64,000 nt of DNA from Saprospiraceae bacterium (GTDB taxonomy: Bacteria; Bacteroidota; Bacteroidia; Chitinophagales; Saprospiraceae), in NCBI GenBank assembly GCA_021604865.1, contig BQJU01000010.1, positions 1-64,000 on the forward strand, in the 5' to 3' direction. The notes beneath the pieces are model-generated. The model made no database searches. It saw only the letters and a program-made list of their open reading frames with translations, and was not told where the DNA came from. The translations under genes were made by a program, and so were the position numbers. Shown one piece after another: positions 1 through 6,937 of this stretch (within the stretch, counting starts at the first letter, position 1; each line of letters begins with the position of its first letter).

Positions 1-188
1 AGAGCTTGTTTGGAGGTCGGCTTTGGAGGCGAAAAGCGTCATTTTTTTGATGACTGGGTTGGCTTGATGCCAAAGCATCAAAAAGCATTTGAAGTTCATA
101 CCCTGAGGTACGGACGAAAAAAGTAACGAAGTATCATCATAAAAGTGATCCTTTGCAGCCCAAAGATTGGCCTCCAAACATGCTCTGA
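1..188. repeat. REP/MITE-like intergenic repeat, copy 1 with inverted ends
   Basis: No gene is visible in this stretch. Its ends are near-perfect inverted repeats: AGAGCTTGTTTGGAGG at 1-16 matches the reverse complement of 171-186 at 15 of 16 bases. Inside the left arm is a second core, TTTGGAGGCGAAAAGC (23-38), which recurs exactly at about 49419-49434. The core TTTGGAGGC is shared with other intergenic sites in the window (835-868, 40755-40784, 43486-43539, 49415-49437). Size and structure suit a nonautonomous palindromic element. The left end may lie outside the window. Confidence 0.6.
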
Positions 189-212
189 GCCATTTCTTCC
201 ACTCAAATTTTC

Positions 213-665
213 CTAGGAATTAAACATTTCATCCATGTCCTTTTCCAGATTGGTTAAGGATTGGCGTACATTGGTTTTGAATTCCCCCCAATCATCACCC
301 AAATCGTCGTTCATTTTTTCCATTTCTTGACTCAAATCTTTACTCCATTTTTCCATTGTCATGATCTTTTCGTCCAGCGCCTTTTTGGCCTCTCCAGTAG
401 CATTTTCATTTTTGACCCGTAATTCGGCCAGTTTTTTATTGACTTTTTCACGAGCTTTTATCAGGTCGTGTTTTAGTTCCTCACTTTCGCTGCTAAAGGT
501 TTTAGCTACCTCTTCTCCGGCCTCTTCTATTTTTTGGCCAGCTTCTTCCATTTTTTCTTGTGCTGCTTCCATTTTTTCTTCGGCAGTATTGTCAGAATCA
601 CAGGCAGTAATTGCAAATAAGCTAATCGAAAAAATTGCGAGGAAAATCAGATTGTACTTTTTCAT
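213..665 (-). CDS. Coiled-coil lipoprotein of unknown function
   Basis: This 150-residue protein starts with a lipoprotein signal peptide: charged MKKYN, a hydrophobic stretch, then the lipobox ITAC with Cys near residue 22. It should be lipidated and anchored to the periplasmic side of a membrane. The mature part is almost wholly charged heptad-like sequence rich in Glu, Lys and Ala (roughly residues 28-145), so a long alpha-helical coiled coil is expected. No catalytic motif is visible. About 275 bases upstream on the same strand lies an ACCGAACA-N15-CGTTTGAT promoter (939-969) like those before neighbouring stress genes, with a repeat copy between them. I infer that it belongs to the envelope-stress set, perhaps as an Lpp- or YtxH-like helical spacer. 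The specific function is unknown. Confidence 0.8.
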   Translation of the reverse strand: MKKYNLIFLAIFSISLFAITACDSDNTAEEKMEAAQEKMEEAGQKIEEAGEEVAKTFSSESEELKHDLIKAREKVNKKLAELRVKNENATGEAKKALDEKIMTMEKWSKDLSQEMEKMNDDLGDDWGEFKTNVRQSLTNLEKDMDEMFNS

Positions 666-834
666 GACTCTTTAATTTTGGTTATTATTTTATTTTGTAT
701 GAATTCTAAAAGTGTTAATATTAATCAAAAGAAGACCTTGTGTCGCAACCTGTTTTGTCATTACTATTAATTTAAGTGAAATAATAGTAAGCGTTGACAA
801 TGGGAAAATTCCTTTGTCAAATAACTGGTGAATT

Positions 835-868
835 AGAGCTTCATGTTTGGAGGCCAGCTCTTGGACTA
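835..868. repeat. REP-like repeat, copy 2
   Basis: The stretch AGAGCTTCATGTTTGGAGG followed by CCAGCTCTTGG shares its ATGTTTGGAGGCC core with copies at 1-188, 40755-40784 and 49415-49437, and GGAGGCCAGCT with the copy at 43486-43539. It lies between a candidate stress promoter (939-969) and the lipoprotein gene ending upstream at 665. It is probably a half-element or degenerate copy. Confidence 0.5.
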
Positions 869-875
869 CAAACAA

Positions 876-1220
876 GCTCGCAAGCTTGAGAATTGGATAT
901 AAGGTTGTTTAACTAAATACTAGCGGCTCCTTCTATTAATCAAACGATTGACCCACTTTGGTGTTCGGTAGAGAAAAAAAATCGTTCTTTGACGATGAGA
1001 TTTGTCAATGAACCAATAAATCAAAATAAAAAAACGGCAGTTTACATCAGAATGTAAGACTGTTGCCAAAGAATCTCAGATCCGCTAATAACGAACCCGT
1101 AACAAAATTAGTGCTCTTTTATAAGTAAGTATAGGCTGGTCCGAATGGAATAATAAATAGCCCAAATGGAAGCATTTATGAGGAAGTAGAGGATTTAAAA
1201 ATTTGATTTCCAAGCTAGTT
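876..1220. other. 345-base intergenic region without a gene
   Basis: No convincing coding sequence was found on either strand. The only structure I can support is the minus-strand ECF-type promoter at 939-969, annotated separately. The remainder is AT-rich and lies downstream of the thioredoxin-like gene, with no clear rho-independent terminator. Confidence 0.5.
939..969 (-). promoter_or_regulatory. Candidate ECF-sigma promoter P1
   Basis: Read on the minus strand this is ACCGAACA (969-962), 15 bases, then CGTTTGAT (946-939). The first box is identical to that of four other promoters in this region and the spacing is the same. The nearest downstream gene on this strand is the coiled-coil lipoprotein at 213-665, which would have a leader of about 270 bases containing a repeat copy. 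A short untranslated RNA is an alternative product. Confidence 0.6.
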
Positions 1221-1559
1221 CTACAACAAAGCAGAAGCTAATTTTTCACGTATTTTTCTTTTTGACAAGACTCCCGAAAAATATTGAACAATATGGCCCT
1301 TATGAAAAATTACAGTGGTTGGCAACTGCCGGATTCCAATTTCAAGGGATATTTTATTGTCTTGCTCTATATCCTGTCGATAAAAACACAACTTTTCTTC
1401 ATATTCCATAGCGAAGTCGTCCATAAATGTATCCATGATATGGGCAGACCCAAGCCAATCGGCTGTGAACACCAAGACTATCGGTATTCTGTTGCTTTCT
1501 AAAATCAGGTCATTCAAATCCTTACCTCCAAGGTCATTATATTGAGCTCGTTGGTTCAA
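1221..1559 (-). CDS. Thioredoxin-fold protein lacking the CxxC active site
   Basis: This protein of 112 residues has a thioredoxin layout: VLVFTADW strand near residue 28, the helix where the redox site should be, and the cis-proline loop QLPTTVIF near residues 80-87. The usual WCGPC motif reads WLGSA, so both active-site cysteines are missing and it cannot act as a classical disulfide reductase. Such degenerate thioredoxins (HyaE-like or chaperone-type) usually bind clients or partners without redox chemistry; that role is inference. No ATG fits the fold. The start appears to be TTG at 1559, only a few bases after the transcription start expected from the ECF-type promoter at 1573-1603. It lies 57 bases downstream of the sigma-54 activator gene but probably has its own promoter. 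Confidence 0.75.
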   Translation of the reverse strand: MNQRAQYNDLGGKDLNDLILESNRIPIVLVFTADWLGSAHIMDTFMDDFAMEYEEKLCFYRQDIEQDNKISLEIGIRQLPTTVIFHKGHIVQYFSGVLSKRKIREKLASALL

Positions 1560-1572
1560 AATCAGCTTTTTT

Positions 1573-1603
1573 TAATAACGGGGCTAATAATAATTTGTTC
1601 GGT
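1573..1603 (-). promoter_or_regulatory. Candidate ECF-sigma promoter P2, thioredoxin-like gene
   Basis: On the minus strand ACCGAACA (1603-1596) is followed after 15 bases by CGTTATTA (1580-1573). The start codon of the thioredoxin-fold gene is at 1559, so transcription would begin almost at the start codon and the message would be nearly leaderless. Confidence 0.65.
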
Positions 1604-1616
1604 GTTCATTTTTTAT

Positions 1617-4136
1617 TTAAGAAAATTTCAAAAAGTCTTCACGACGAATGTTCAATTTGCGCATTCGTGAAGCTAATGTTTTTCCATTTATTTCCAATAA
1701 CTCTGAAGCGCTTTGCCGACCTGTAACTTTCCAGTTAGTTCGATTGAGTGCTTCTATAATATGCTGTCGCTCCAGTTCTTCCAAAGGAGGGAATTGTTGT
1801 TGATTAAGATTTTTGTTTTTCTGTAACTGAGGAAAAACGGAATCGAGATTCAGCGTATTCTCGTTACTGAGAATGACTGCTCTCTCAATCAGGTTTTCGA
1901 GCTCACGGATATTTCCCGGGAATTCATACTTGGTTAAACGATCAACAGCACTTTGGGGGATATTTGTAATTTTTCGACCAGTTATGTCATTATACTTTCG
2001 TAGGAAATGTTGGATTAAGGGAGGAATATCTTCTTTACGTTCTCGAAGGGGAATATTATAAATTGGAAATACATTTAACCGATAATACAAATCTTCCCTG
2101 AATTTACCCTCTTTCACCTGTTTTTCCAAATTTCTATTGGTGGCCGCTACAACTCTAACATCTACTTTTAAGGTTTTATTGCCACCCAGTTGTTCAAATT
2201 CACCTTCTTGAAGCACCCGCAGCAATTTGGATTGAAGTTCAAGCGGGAGTTCACCAATTTCATCCAGAAAAATAGTCGACCCATCAGCCAATTCAAATCG
2301 CCCAATTTTTTGTTGATAAGCCCCGGTAAAAGCACCTTTCACATGACCAAACAATTCACTTTCGATCAGGTTTTCTGGAAGCGCAGCACAGTTGACCTTT
2401 ACCATAGCTCTGTCAGACCTTGGACTGAGATTGTGGATGGCCCGGGCCAATAATTCTTTTCCCGTCCCAGTTTCTCCCAGTAGAAGCACTGTTGAACTGG
2501 TATCTGCCACCTTGGCCATTTGGCTTAAAATTTTTTTGTAGCGTGGACTCTTTGTGATAATGGTGTTGAAGTTATGGTTATAGGAGACTTCTTCCTGGAG
2601 GTAGGTCCTTTCTTCTTTCAGTTTGGCAGACAGGGATTTAATCTTTTCGAAGGCTTTATTGAGTTCCTTTTCTTTTTGATTTTTGTGTGTAATATCTCTA
2701 AAAACAACGCAAGCACATTCTTTCTCATTAAAAGTATGAAAAGTGGTCGTGTTTTCAACTAATGCTTTCCGTTCCCCACCAGTAGGAATCCAAAATTCAT
2801 TGATAAGCACCTTAGCTTCCTTCAGCTTTTGCCAATATTCATCAAAATCTTGTTGATCCAATTGGGGGGATATATCCGAGAGCGTATACTGACCCAGGTT
2901 TTTTGTATCCCAGTCCATAATGGTAGAGCAGATCTCATTAGCATATAAAAAATAACCCTCATTATTGATCCACATGATCATATCACTGGTCTGGTTCAAC
3001 ATGATTTGCGATAACTGAATTAATTCATCTCTGATCTTTTTATTCTCGATATTGCGAACAAAGGCGCAAATATATTCTTCATCCTGATATTGGATATAGT
3101 TGAGGCTGGCTGCTACAGGAATAATTTTGCCCGTTTTACTCAATAGGTGTGTTTCCCTTTCCACGGACTGGAGTTGCCGGGCATATTGCCACCTGGTCTC
3201 CAGTTTTTCAGGCACCATTTTGGGCGCGATGTCAAAAACTTTAAGTTTCATCAATTCAGACTTACTGTATCCGAGGTTTTTGCATACTGCTTGATTGATG
3301 AATGAAAAACTGGCATCGCTTTTTATCCAGAAGATCATTTCCAGCGCATTATCCAAAGTAAATTGCGCCATGTACATATCCTCGCTTCGAGCGGAAATGG
3401 TGGAAATATCCTGGACAATACCATATAGTTTGGAGGCTGTATTTTCGCTAAACTGGACGACCGCTACAATATTAAAATGTTTCTTTTGCCCGTTAAATAA
3501 GCGCAGACTGAATTCAGCTTCGAATTCGGCGCCTTTATCTATTGCACTACGGGTCAATTGGATCAAATTTTGAAATTCATCTTTGGGAACAGATTCTTTT
3601 AACCACTTAAATAGGTCCCTTGAAGAATAATGAACCCCCATCTCTTGAATATCAAGTATTTTAAGGGCACTTTCTGTTAAAATCACCTGGTTGGCGAGCA
3701 AATCAATTTCCCAGCTTCCAATCCGGCTGATTTCGGAAGTGATAGACAACAGATCCCTATAGCGGTTGGTCTCAAGTAAATTTTCAATAAAGCAACAGCA
3801 GATCTTTTCTTCCCCGATTTCAGCCAGCTTTGCAATGGTTCGAACGGGAAAAACGACATTATTTTGAGCAATCAGTTCTGTTTCTTCTTCAATTTGTTTT
3901 TGTTCTAATAATCTTTTCCACATTCGCCGCCAGGAAATCAGGCTATAGAAAGGGTTGACTTCAAAAATTGTCAATTTTTCAATCTCATCTGGGGAATAAC
4001 CTAACTCTTTTGCAGCAATCTTGTTGGCACCTTTGATTTTGCCAGATTGATCAATTAATAATATCCCTTGTGGGTTCATATCCAGAATTTCTAGATATGT
4101 GCGAAGTGATTGCTGACTGGTGATGGGTTGAGTCAT
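1617..4136 (-). CDS. PAS-domain sigma-54-dependent transcriptional activator
   Basis: This 839-residue enhancer-binding protein activates transcription by RNA polymerase carrying sigma-54. About four PAS sensory domains fill residues 10-490 (each with the form of an ILLIDQSG or WINNEG strand followed by a GYS-type loop), then a coiled coil near 495-530. The AAA+ domain follows with Walker A GETGTGKE at 554-561, the sigma-54 contact loop GAFTGA at 601-606 and a Walker B FLDEIGEL. The C-terminus (about 800-835) is a Fis-type helix-turn-helix. There is no receiver domain, so control is probably through PAS ligands or protein partners rather than phosphorylation. It is divergent from an ECF sigma gene that has a sigma-54 promoter, its likely target. 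A TAACTTTG box lies 37 bases upstream. Confidence 0.93.
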   Translation of the reverse strand: MTQPITSQQSLRTYLEILDMNPQGILLIDQSGKIKGANKIAAKELGYSPDEIEKLTIFEVNPFYSLISWRRMWKRLLEQKQIEEETELIAQNNVVFPVRTIAKLAEIGEEKICCCFIENLLETNRYRDLLSITSEISRIGSWEIDLLANQVILTESALKILDIQEMGVHYSSRDLFKWLKESVPKDEFQNLIQLTRSAIDKGAEFEAEFSLRLFNGQKKHFNIVAVVQFSENTASKLYGIVQDISTISARSEDMYMAQFTLDNALEMIFWIKSDASFSFINQAVCKNLGYSKSELMKLKVFDIAPKMVPEKLETRWQYARQLQSVERETHLLSKTGKIIPVAASLNYIQYQDEEYICAFVRNIENKKIRDELIQLSQIMLNQTSDMIMWINNEGYFLYANEICSTIMDWDTKNLGQYTLSDISPQLDQQDFDEYWQKLKEAKVLINEFWIPTGGERKALVENTTTFHTFNEKECACVVFRDITHKNQKEKELNKAFEKIKSLSAKLKEERTYLQEEVSYNHNFNTIITKSPRYKKILSQMAKVADTSSTVLLLGETGTGKELLARAIHNLSPRSDRAMVKVNCAALPENLIESELFGHVKGAFTGAYQQKIGRFELADGSTIFLDEIGELPLELQSKLLRVLQEGEFEQLGGNKTLKVDVRVVAATNRNLEKQVKEGKFREDLYYRLNVFPIYNIPLRERKEDIPPLIQHFLRKYNDITGRKITNIPQSAVDRLTKYEFPGNIRELENLIERAVILSNENTLNLDSVFPQLQKNKNLNQQQFPPLEELERQHIIEALNRTNWKVTGRQSASELLEINGKTLASRMRKLNIRREDFLKFS

Positions 4137-4173
4137 TAAAAGTTCAACTAATTAATTATTGTTGAGGCCTGTT

Positions 4174-4181
4174 CAAAGTTA
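4174..4181 (-). promoter_or_regulatory. Bacteroidota-type -7 box for the sigma-54 activator gene
   Basis: The minus strand reads TAACTTTG, an exact match to the TAnnTTTG box used by the primary sigma factor of Bacteroidota. It is 37 bases upstream of the ATG at 4136. A TTG lies about 21 bases further upstream as a weak -33 box. The activator gene therefore looks constitutively transcribed. Confidence 0.5.
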
Positions 4182-4268
4182 CGGGTTTTGTATCCAACCC
4201 GGCAACTATTGTTGGGCAATGTCAGCCTTTTATTTTTTTGATGAATTCAATTTCTGCTTGATTTTTTT

Positions 4269-4302
4269 TGATTTTATTTAATCTAATTGATTTTATTTAA
4301 TC
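4269..4302. promoter_or_regulatory. Direct repeats, candidate enhancer for the sigma-54 activator
   Basis: TGATTTTATTTAATC occurs twice, at 4269-4283 and 4288-4302, as a perfect 15-base direct repeat with a 19-base period. A 13-base palindrome, ATTGATTATCAAT, follows at 4333-4345. These lie about 15-90 bases upstream of the sigma-54 -24 box at 4358, where an activator could bind. Binding is inference; the repeats are visible. Confidence 0.45.
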
Positions 4303-4357
4303 AGTTGTGGTTTGAGGGTGTTGATTTAAAATATTGATTATCAATCAATTATGTCTT

Positions 4358-4373
4358 TGGTATGGCGTTTGCT
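4358..4373 (+). promoter_or_regulatory. Sigma-54 (-24/-12) promoter for the ECF sigma gene
   Basis: TGGTATGGCGTTTGCT matches the consensus TGGCACG-N4-TTGCW with the invariant GG and GC correctly spaced. It points toward the ECF gene at 4572, giving a leader of about 187 bases. The divergent neighbour encodes a sigma-54 activator, which makes a functional promoter much more likely than a chance match. Confidence 0.7.
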
Positions 4374-4387
4374 ATATAAGAAGGTAT

Positions 4388-4471
4388 ATGAAGGTAATAA
4401 AGTTCTCCACAAATTTTAAACACGCGAAAAAATCAAACATGAAAAAACCTTTAAGCATTCTTTTCACTTAG
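4388..4471 (+). CDS. Possible 27-codon leader peptide in the ECF sigma transcript
   Basis: An ATG at 4388 lies about four bases after the start expected from the sigma-54 promoter and opens 27 codons ending in TAG at 4471. A second in-frame ATG is at 4439. The predicted peptide is short and basic (nine Lys/Arg/His-class residues) with no recognised motif. It might be translated as a leaderless upstream reading frame that modulates the sigma gene 100 bases downstream, or it may be chance. Only position supports it. Confidence 0.2.
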   Translation: MKVIKFSTNFKHAKKSNMKKPLSILFT

Positions 4472-4492
4472 TAAGTAACTCCGAGATATTAA

Positions 4493-4504
4493 GTGTCCGG
4501 ACAC
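4493..4504. promoter_or_regulatory. 12-base perfect palindrome upstream of the ECF sigma gene
   Basis: GTGTCCGGACAC is a perfect palindrome in the leader, 68 bases before the ATG at 4572. It stands out as GC-rich in AT-rich surroundings. It could be a dimeric repressor site or an RNA hairpin. No binding protein can be named from the sequence. Confidence 0.3.
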
Positions 4505-4571
4505 ATTTACCGACCCAAAATCCAAATGAACACTGTATTCCAACCCATTTAAAAATTAAAATCAGAGAATT

Positions 4572-5093
4572 ATGCTTAACAATGTTGAATTTCAGCAGAA
4601 ATATAGTGAATACCACGATCTTCTTTTTGGCTTTGCCATGAAGCTTACCCGAAATCTGGATAATGCACATGATCTGATGCAAGAAACTGCTTGCCGAGCA
4701 TATAAACATCGTGCCAAGTTTATGATGGGTACCAACTTTAAAGCCTGGATGACCACCATTATGCGCAATACTTTTATTAATGGTTATCGTAAGAGGCGGA
4801 CAAGAAATAAAGTTGAAGCACCTATCGAAGATTTTTTGTTTGCCATTGAAAATAAAACGATTAATGGTACGGCCGAATCCAGAGTGATGATGGGTGAATT
4901 GAAAGAAATCCTGAATAGGTTATCAACGACTTATCGGGTACCATTTGTCATGTTTGTTAAAGGGTACCAGTATCAGGAGATTGCTGAACAATTGGATATA
5001 CCTATCGGAACTGTAAAAAGCCGTATATACTCTGCACGTCAAAATATGCAGCAAATGATCAAAGAAAATTATGGAAGTAGCCTGCATGTATAA
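4572..5093 (+). CDS. ECF-family RNA polymerase sigma factor
   Basis: This protein of 173 residues has the two-domain layout of extracytoplasmic-function sigma factors. Region 2 is at about residues 10-80, with the DxMQETACRAY helix and FKAWMTTIMRNTFINGYRKR at the end. Region 4 is at about 110-165, with VPFVMFVKGYQYQEIAEQLDIPIGTVKSRI including the helix-turn-helix. It redirects RNA polymerase to a dedicated promoter class. No anti-sigma gene is adjacent, which is unusual for this family, and a sigma-54 promoter (4358-4373) precedes it, so activity may be set by transcription. Promoters of the form ACCGAACA-N15-CGTTTTAT cluster around it and are its probable targets. A two-part hairpin region follows the gene. 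Confidence 0.92.
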   Translation: MLNNVEFQQKYSEYHDLLFGFAMKLTRNLDNAHDLMQETACRAYKHRAKFMMGTNFKAWMTTIMRNTFINGYRKRRTRNKVEAPIEDFLFAIENKTINGTAESRVMMGELKEILNRLSTTYRVPFVMFVKGYQYQEIAEQLDIPIGTVKSRIYSARQNMQQMIKENYGSSLHV

Positions 5094-5098
5094 TTTTT

Positions 5099-5126
5099 CG
5101 ATCCATTAATACCAAATAATGGATCG
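5099..5126. terminator. Stem-loop downstream of the ECF sigma gene
   Basis: CGATCCATTA (5099-5108) and TAATGGATCG (5117-5126) form a perfect 10-base stem with an 8-base loop just after the sigma gene stop. It lacks a following T tract, so it may stabilise the transcript end rather than terminate it. Confidence 0.4.
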
Positions 5127-5157
5127 TTAGAAAGCGGCTAAAATTGCCAATAATGGA

Positions 5158-5189
5158 AAACCGGTATCAAAGCAATTTGATACCGGTTT
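5158..5189. terminator. Bidirectional terminator between convergent genes
   Basis: AAACCGGTATCAAA (5158-5171) pairs perfectly with TTTGATACCGGTTT (5176-5189) across a four-base loop. It lies between the converging ECF sigma gene and the exported protein gene at 5201-5704, with A-rich and T-rich flanks that would serve both directions. Confidence 0.7.
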
Positions 5190-5200
5190 CCTATTTAATC

Positions 5201-5704
5201 TTATACCGATACTGATAAATTAACTGACTTCCTCAATTGTTCCAGCAATTCGGGGGTGTTTGCAGGAACACTGATGTTAATAGTGACATAGGCATTATCC
5301 AACAAATAAGTTTGGAAAAACTCCAGGCGATTGCCTGACTTCAAAGTAACTTCCGAAAAGGTATCATCAAATAAACTGGTGACGACCTGTGTATTTAAAT
5401 CTCCCCGAATGTCCTGATCAAAAGTATGGTAATAAATATCTTTAATAGACCAGTCCATTACGTTATAGGAGCCTGTCACTTGCAGATCAATTGCTTCATC
5501 AGGCGTTTTTAGCGTAATACCATCACCATTGTCGGATTTTTCCATTTTAAGGAAATAGTCAGAAGGATATTGCAGGCAATAATTGAATCTTTTGTTACAA
5601 TATTCTTCAGTGGCATTGTCATGTGTTAGGGAAGGTAATTCGGTAGCTGCCGGAGCAAAAGCCATTAGCATCATTACTGCCATAATATTCAGGAAGGTTT
5701 TCAT
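5201..5704 (-). CDS. Small exported protein of unknown function
   Basis: This 167-residue protein has an N-terminal signal peptide (MKTFLNIMAVMMLMAFAPAA, cleavage near residue 20), so the mature protein of about 145 residues is periplasmic or outer-surface. Two cysteines early in the mature part (YCNKRFNYC) could form a disulfide. The rest alternates strands and short helices, loosely recalling small PsbP-like or lipid-binding folds, but I do not recognise a family. An ACCGAACA-N16-CGTTTTAT promoter sits 45-76 bases upstream, so it is a strong candidate member of the ECF regulon. It converges on the ECF gene across a strong terminator. Confidence 0.75.
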   Translation of the reverse strand: MKTFLNIMAVMMLMAFAPAATELPSLTHDNATEEYCNKRFNYCLQYPSDYFLKMEKSDNGDGITLKTPDEAIDLQVTGSYNVMDWSIKDIYYHTFDQDIRGDLNTQVVTSLFDDTFSEVTLKSGNRLEFFQTYLLDNAYVTINISVPANTPELLEQLRKSVNLSVSV

Positions 5705-5748
5705 GTCGTCTCTGTTTAGTGAATAAATAAAGTGTTAAGAACTTTATA

Positions 5749-5780
5749 ATAAAACGGACGACTGAAGGGTAGTGTTCGGT
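5749..5780 (-). promoter_or_regulatory. Candidate ECF-sigma promoter P3, exported protein gene
   Basis: On the minus strand ACCGAACA (5780-5773) is followed after 16 bases by CGTTTTAT (5756-5749). The gene begins at 5704. Both boxes equal those of P4 before the MscS operon, with spacing one base longer. Confidence 0.7.
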
Positions 5781-5902
5781 AAATGCTTAATAACCAGAGT
5801 GTTGTTCTTTTGCCCTACTGTTTGTTATGTTGAGTGATCTTCCGGCCCTATCATAACTTCTGCTGTAATCGGGGTGATAGCTTTGATCCTACTCATGATA
5901 AT

Positions 5903-6328
5903 TTAAGCGCTTGTTTTGTGAGGAATGTTATTTTGTTTGGAGGACTTATTTTGGCCAGAAGAAGCCTCGTTTTCAGATTGCTGGTCTTTGGCGATCACTA
6001 CAGTCTGGATAAAAGTAAGCAGGGAAGGTAAGTAGCGGAAAAACAATTTTTTCCAAGGGATACTGCTTGTATTTTCCTCAGTGTCTTCCTGGTTGCCAGT
6101 TGGTTCTTGTTGATGAGCGGAGGACTCTGCCATTTTTTTAATTCCCATAGAAGCTAACCCAATAACACCGGCAGGGATCGCAACTTTAAATAGCAAAAAA
6201 TTCTTGAGGTGTTTACTCATCAAATCCATACTATTTGTCATTTCGCTCTTGGCAATTTTTGAACGAAGTTTGAGTCTTTCCTTCTCTTGTTGCAGGTCTT
6301 CCAGTGAATTTATTTTATGTACACTCAT
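5903..6328 (-). CDS. Small membrane protein, last gene of the MscS operon
   Basis: The 141-residue product starts with a charged helical segment (residues 5-45), then a hydrophobic helix near 46-65 (FLLFKVAIPAGVIGLASMG), a polar linker rich in Gln, Glu and Asn, a second moderately hydrophobic stretch near 90-112 and a hydrophilic tail. I do not recognise a named family. It starts 11 bases after the holin-like gene, so the two are translated from one message. In E. coli a similar trio (yqjD, yqjE, yqjK) pairs a holin-superfamily protein with helical membrane proteins, and this gene may be the third partner; that comparison is by context only. Confidence 0.75.
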   Translation of the reverse strand: MSVHKINSLEDLQQEKERLKLRSKIAKSEMTNSMDLMSKHLKNFLLFKVAIPAGVIGLASMGIKKMAESSAHQQEPTGNQEDTEENTSSIPWKKLFFRYLPSLLTFIQTVVIAKDQQSENEASSGQNKSSKQNNIPHKTSA

Positions 6329-6339
6329 GGTTTTAGTTA

Positions 6340-6690
6340 TTAATCAAACAGTTGTCGGATTACAACGGTGAGAATAGGTTCAGTAAGCAGGCTCTTCTTA
6401 AAAATATTAAGGAGGATGCCCATTATGAGATAGACAGCTGCCACAAGGGCAAAACCAGCGGCATTAGAATCAAGCCAGGTACCAATAATCAGGGCAAGAC
6501 TCACCGTAAGAAAAAAAACAACGATCATACCTATAAAAATAATAGCCAGTGATGTTGCCAAGGAAGCAATTAGTTTAGAAGTGTTTTCTGCCAGTTCCAG
6601 CTTCAGTAATTTTAATTGATCATTGGTGTATTGACGAGCAAATTCAACAACTTCGCCAGCAGATTGGAGTATTTCTTCTTCCTGCTTCAT
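6340..6690 (-). CDS. Holin-superfamily (YqjE/holin-X-like) membrane protein
   Basis: This 116-residue protein has an amphipathic N-terminal helix (residues 1-38) followed by two strongly hydrophobic segments at about 42-68 and 75-97, the layout of the phage-holin 3_6 (YqjE) superfamily. These chromosomal proteins are not lysis holins; they occur in stress and envelope operons beside YtxH or DUF883 proteins, as here. It probably acts in the inner membrane as a structural partner of the neighbouring helical proteins. There is a 247-base gap upstream to the YtxH-like gene, so it may also have its own promoter, although I saw no clear box. Confidence 0.75.
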   Translation of the reverse strand: MKQEEEILQSAGEVVEFARQYTNDQLKLLKLELAENTSKLIASLATSLAIIFIGMIVVFFLTVSLALIIGTWLDSNAAGFALVAAVYLIMGILLNIFKKSLLTEPILTVVIRQLFD

Positions 6691-6937
6691 TTTTCGTTAA
6701 GTTTTTGCAACAAGTCTAATAAGAATCATCCCGAAACTTGCTGATGTAAGGGTTGTAATCCTTTTCAGGCAAGAATCGAGATGATTATTTCGAAATTAAA
6801 TTATAAAAAATAACTCCGACAGGGATGACTGAACAATCCTGTAGGCGAATGACTTGCAGACATTCGAGGGAAGGATCGCATCAGTGATGCATGGCCATTC
6901 GTTTTAACCCTTTGATGGATCTTGCGAAAGAACATTA
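6691..6937. other. 247-base spacer inside the stress operon
   Basis: No gene is seen here. It contains the odd palindrome GCATCAGTGATGC near 6880-6893. The CGTTTTAA at about 6909 is on the wrong strand and lacks a -35 partner for the ECF promoter class. The gap is long for an operon whose other spacers are 10-30 bases, so a second promoter or a processed RNA is possible. Confidence 0.35.

Noticed and set aside
361-675. 104-codon plus-strand frame opposite the coiled-coil lipoprotein
   Set aside because: It is the antisense image of a Lys/Glu-rich helix, giving Ser/Phe/Leu-rich sequence; the minus-strand frame has a lipobox and is clearly the gene.
690-875. 61-codon frame on the minus strand upstream of the lipoprotein gene
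   Set aside because: It overlaps the repeat copy at 835-868, lacks a protein-like composition and has no homologous-looking motif; it is more likely leader or repeat sequence.
4509-4539. ACCGACCC before the ECF gene as an autoregulatory ECF promoter
   Set aside because: The -35-like box matches six of eight bases, but no CGTT-type -10 box lies 15 or 16 bases downstream, so autoregulation is not supported.
6880-6893. GCATCAGTGATGC palindrome as a terminator in the stress operon
   Set aside because: The stem is short and followed by no T tract on either strand.
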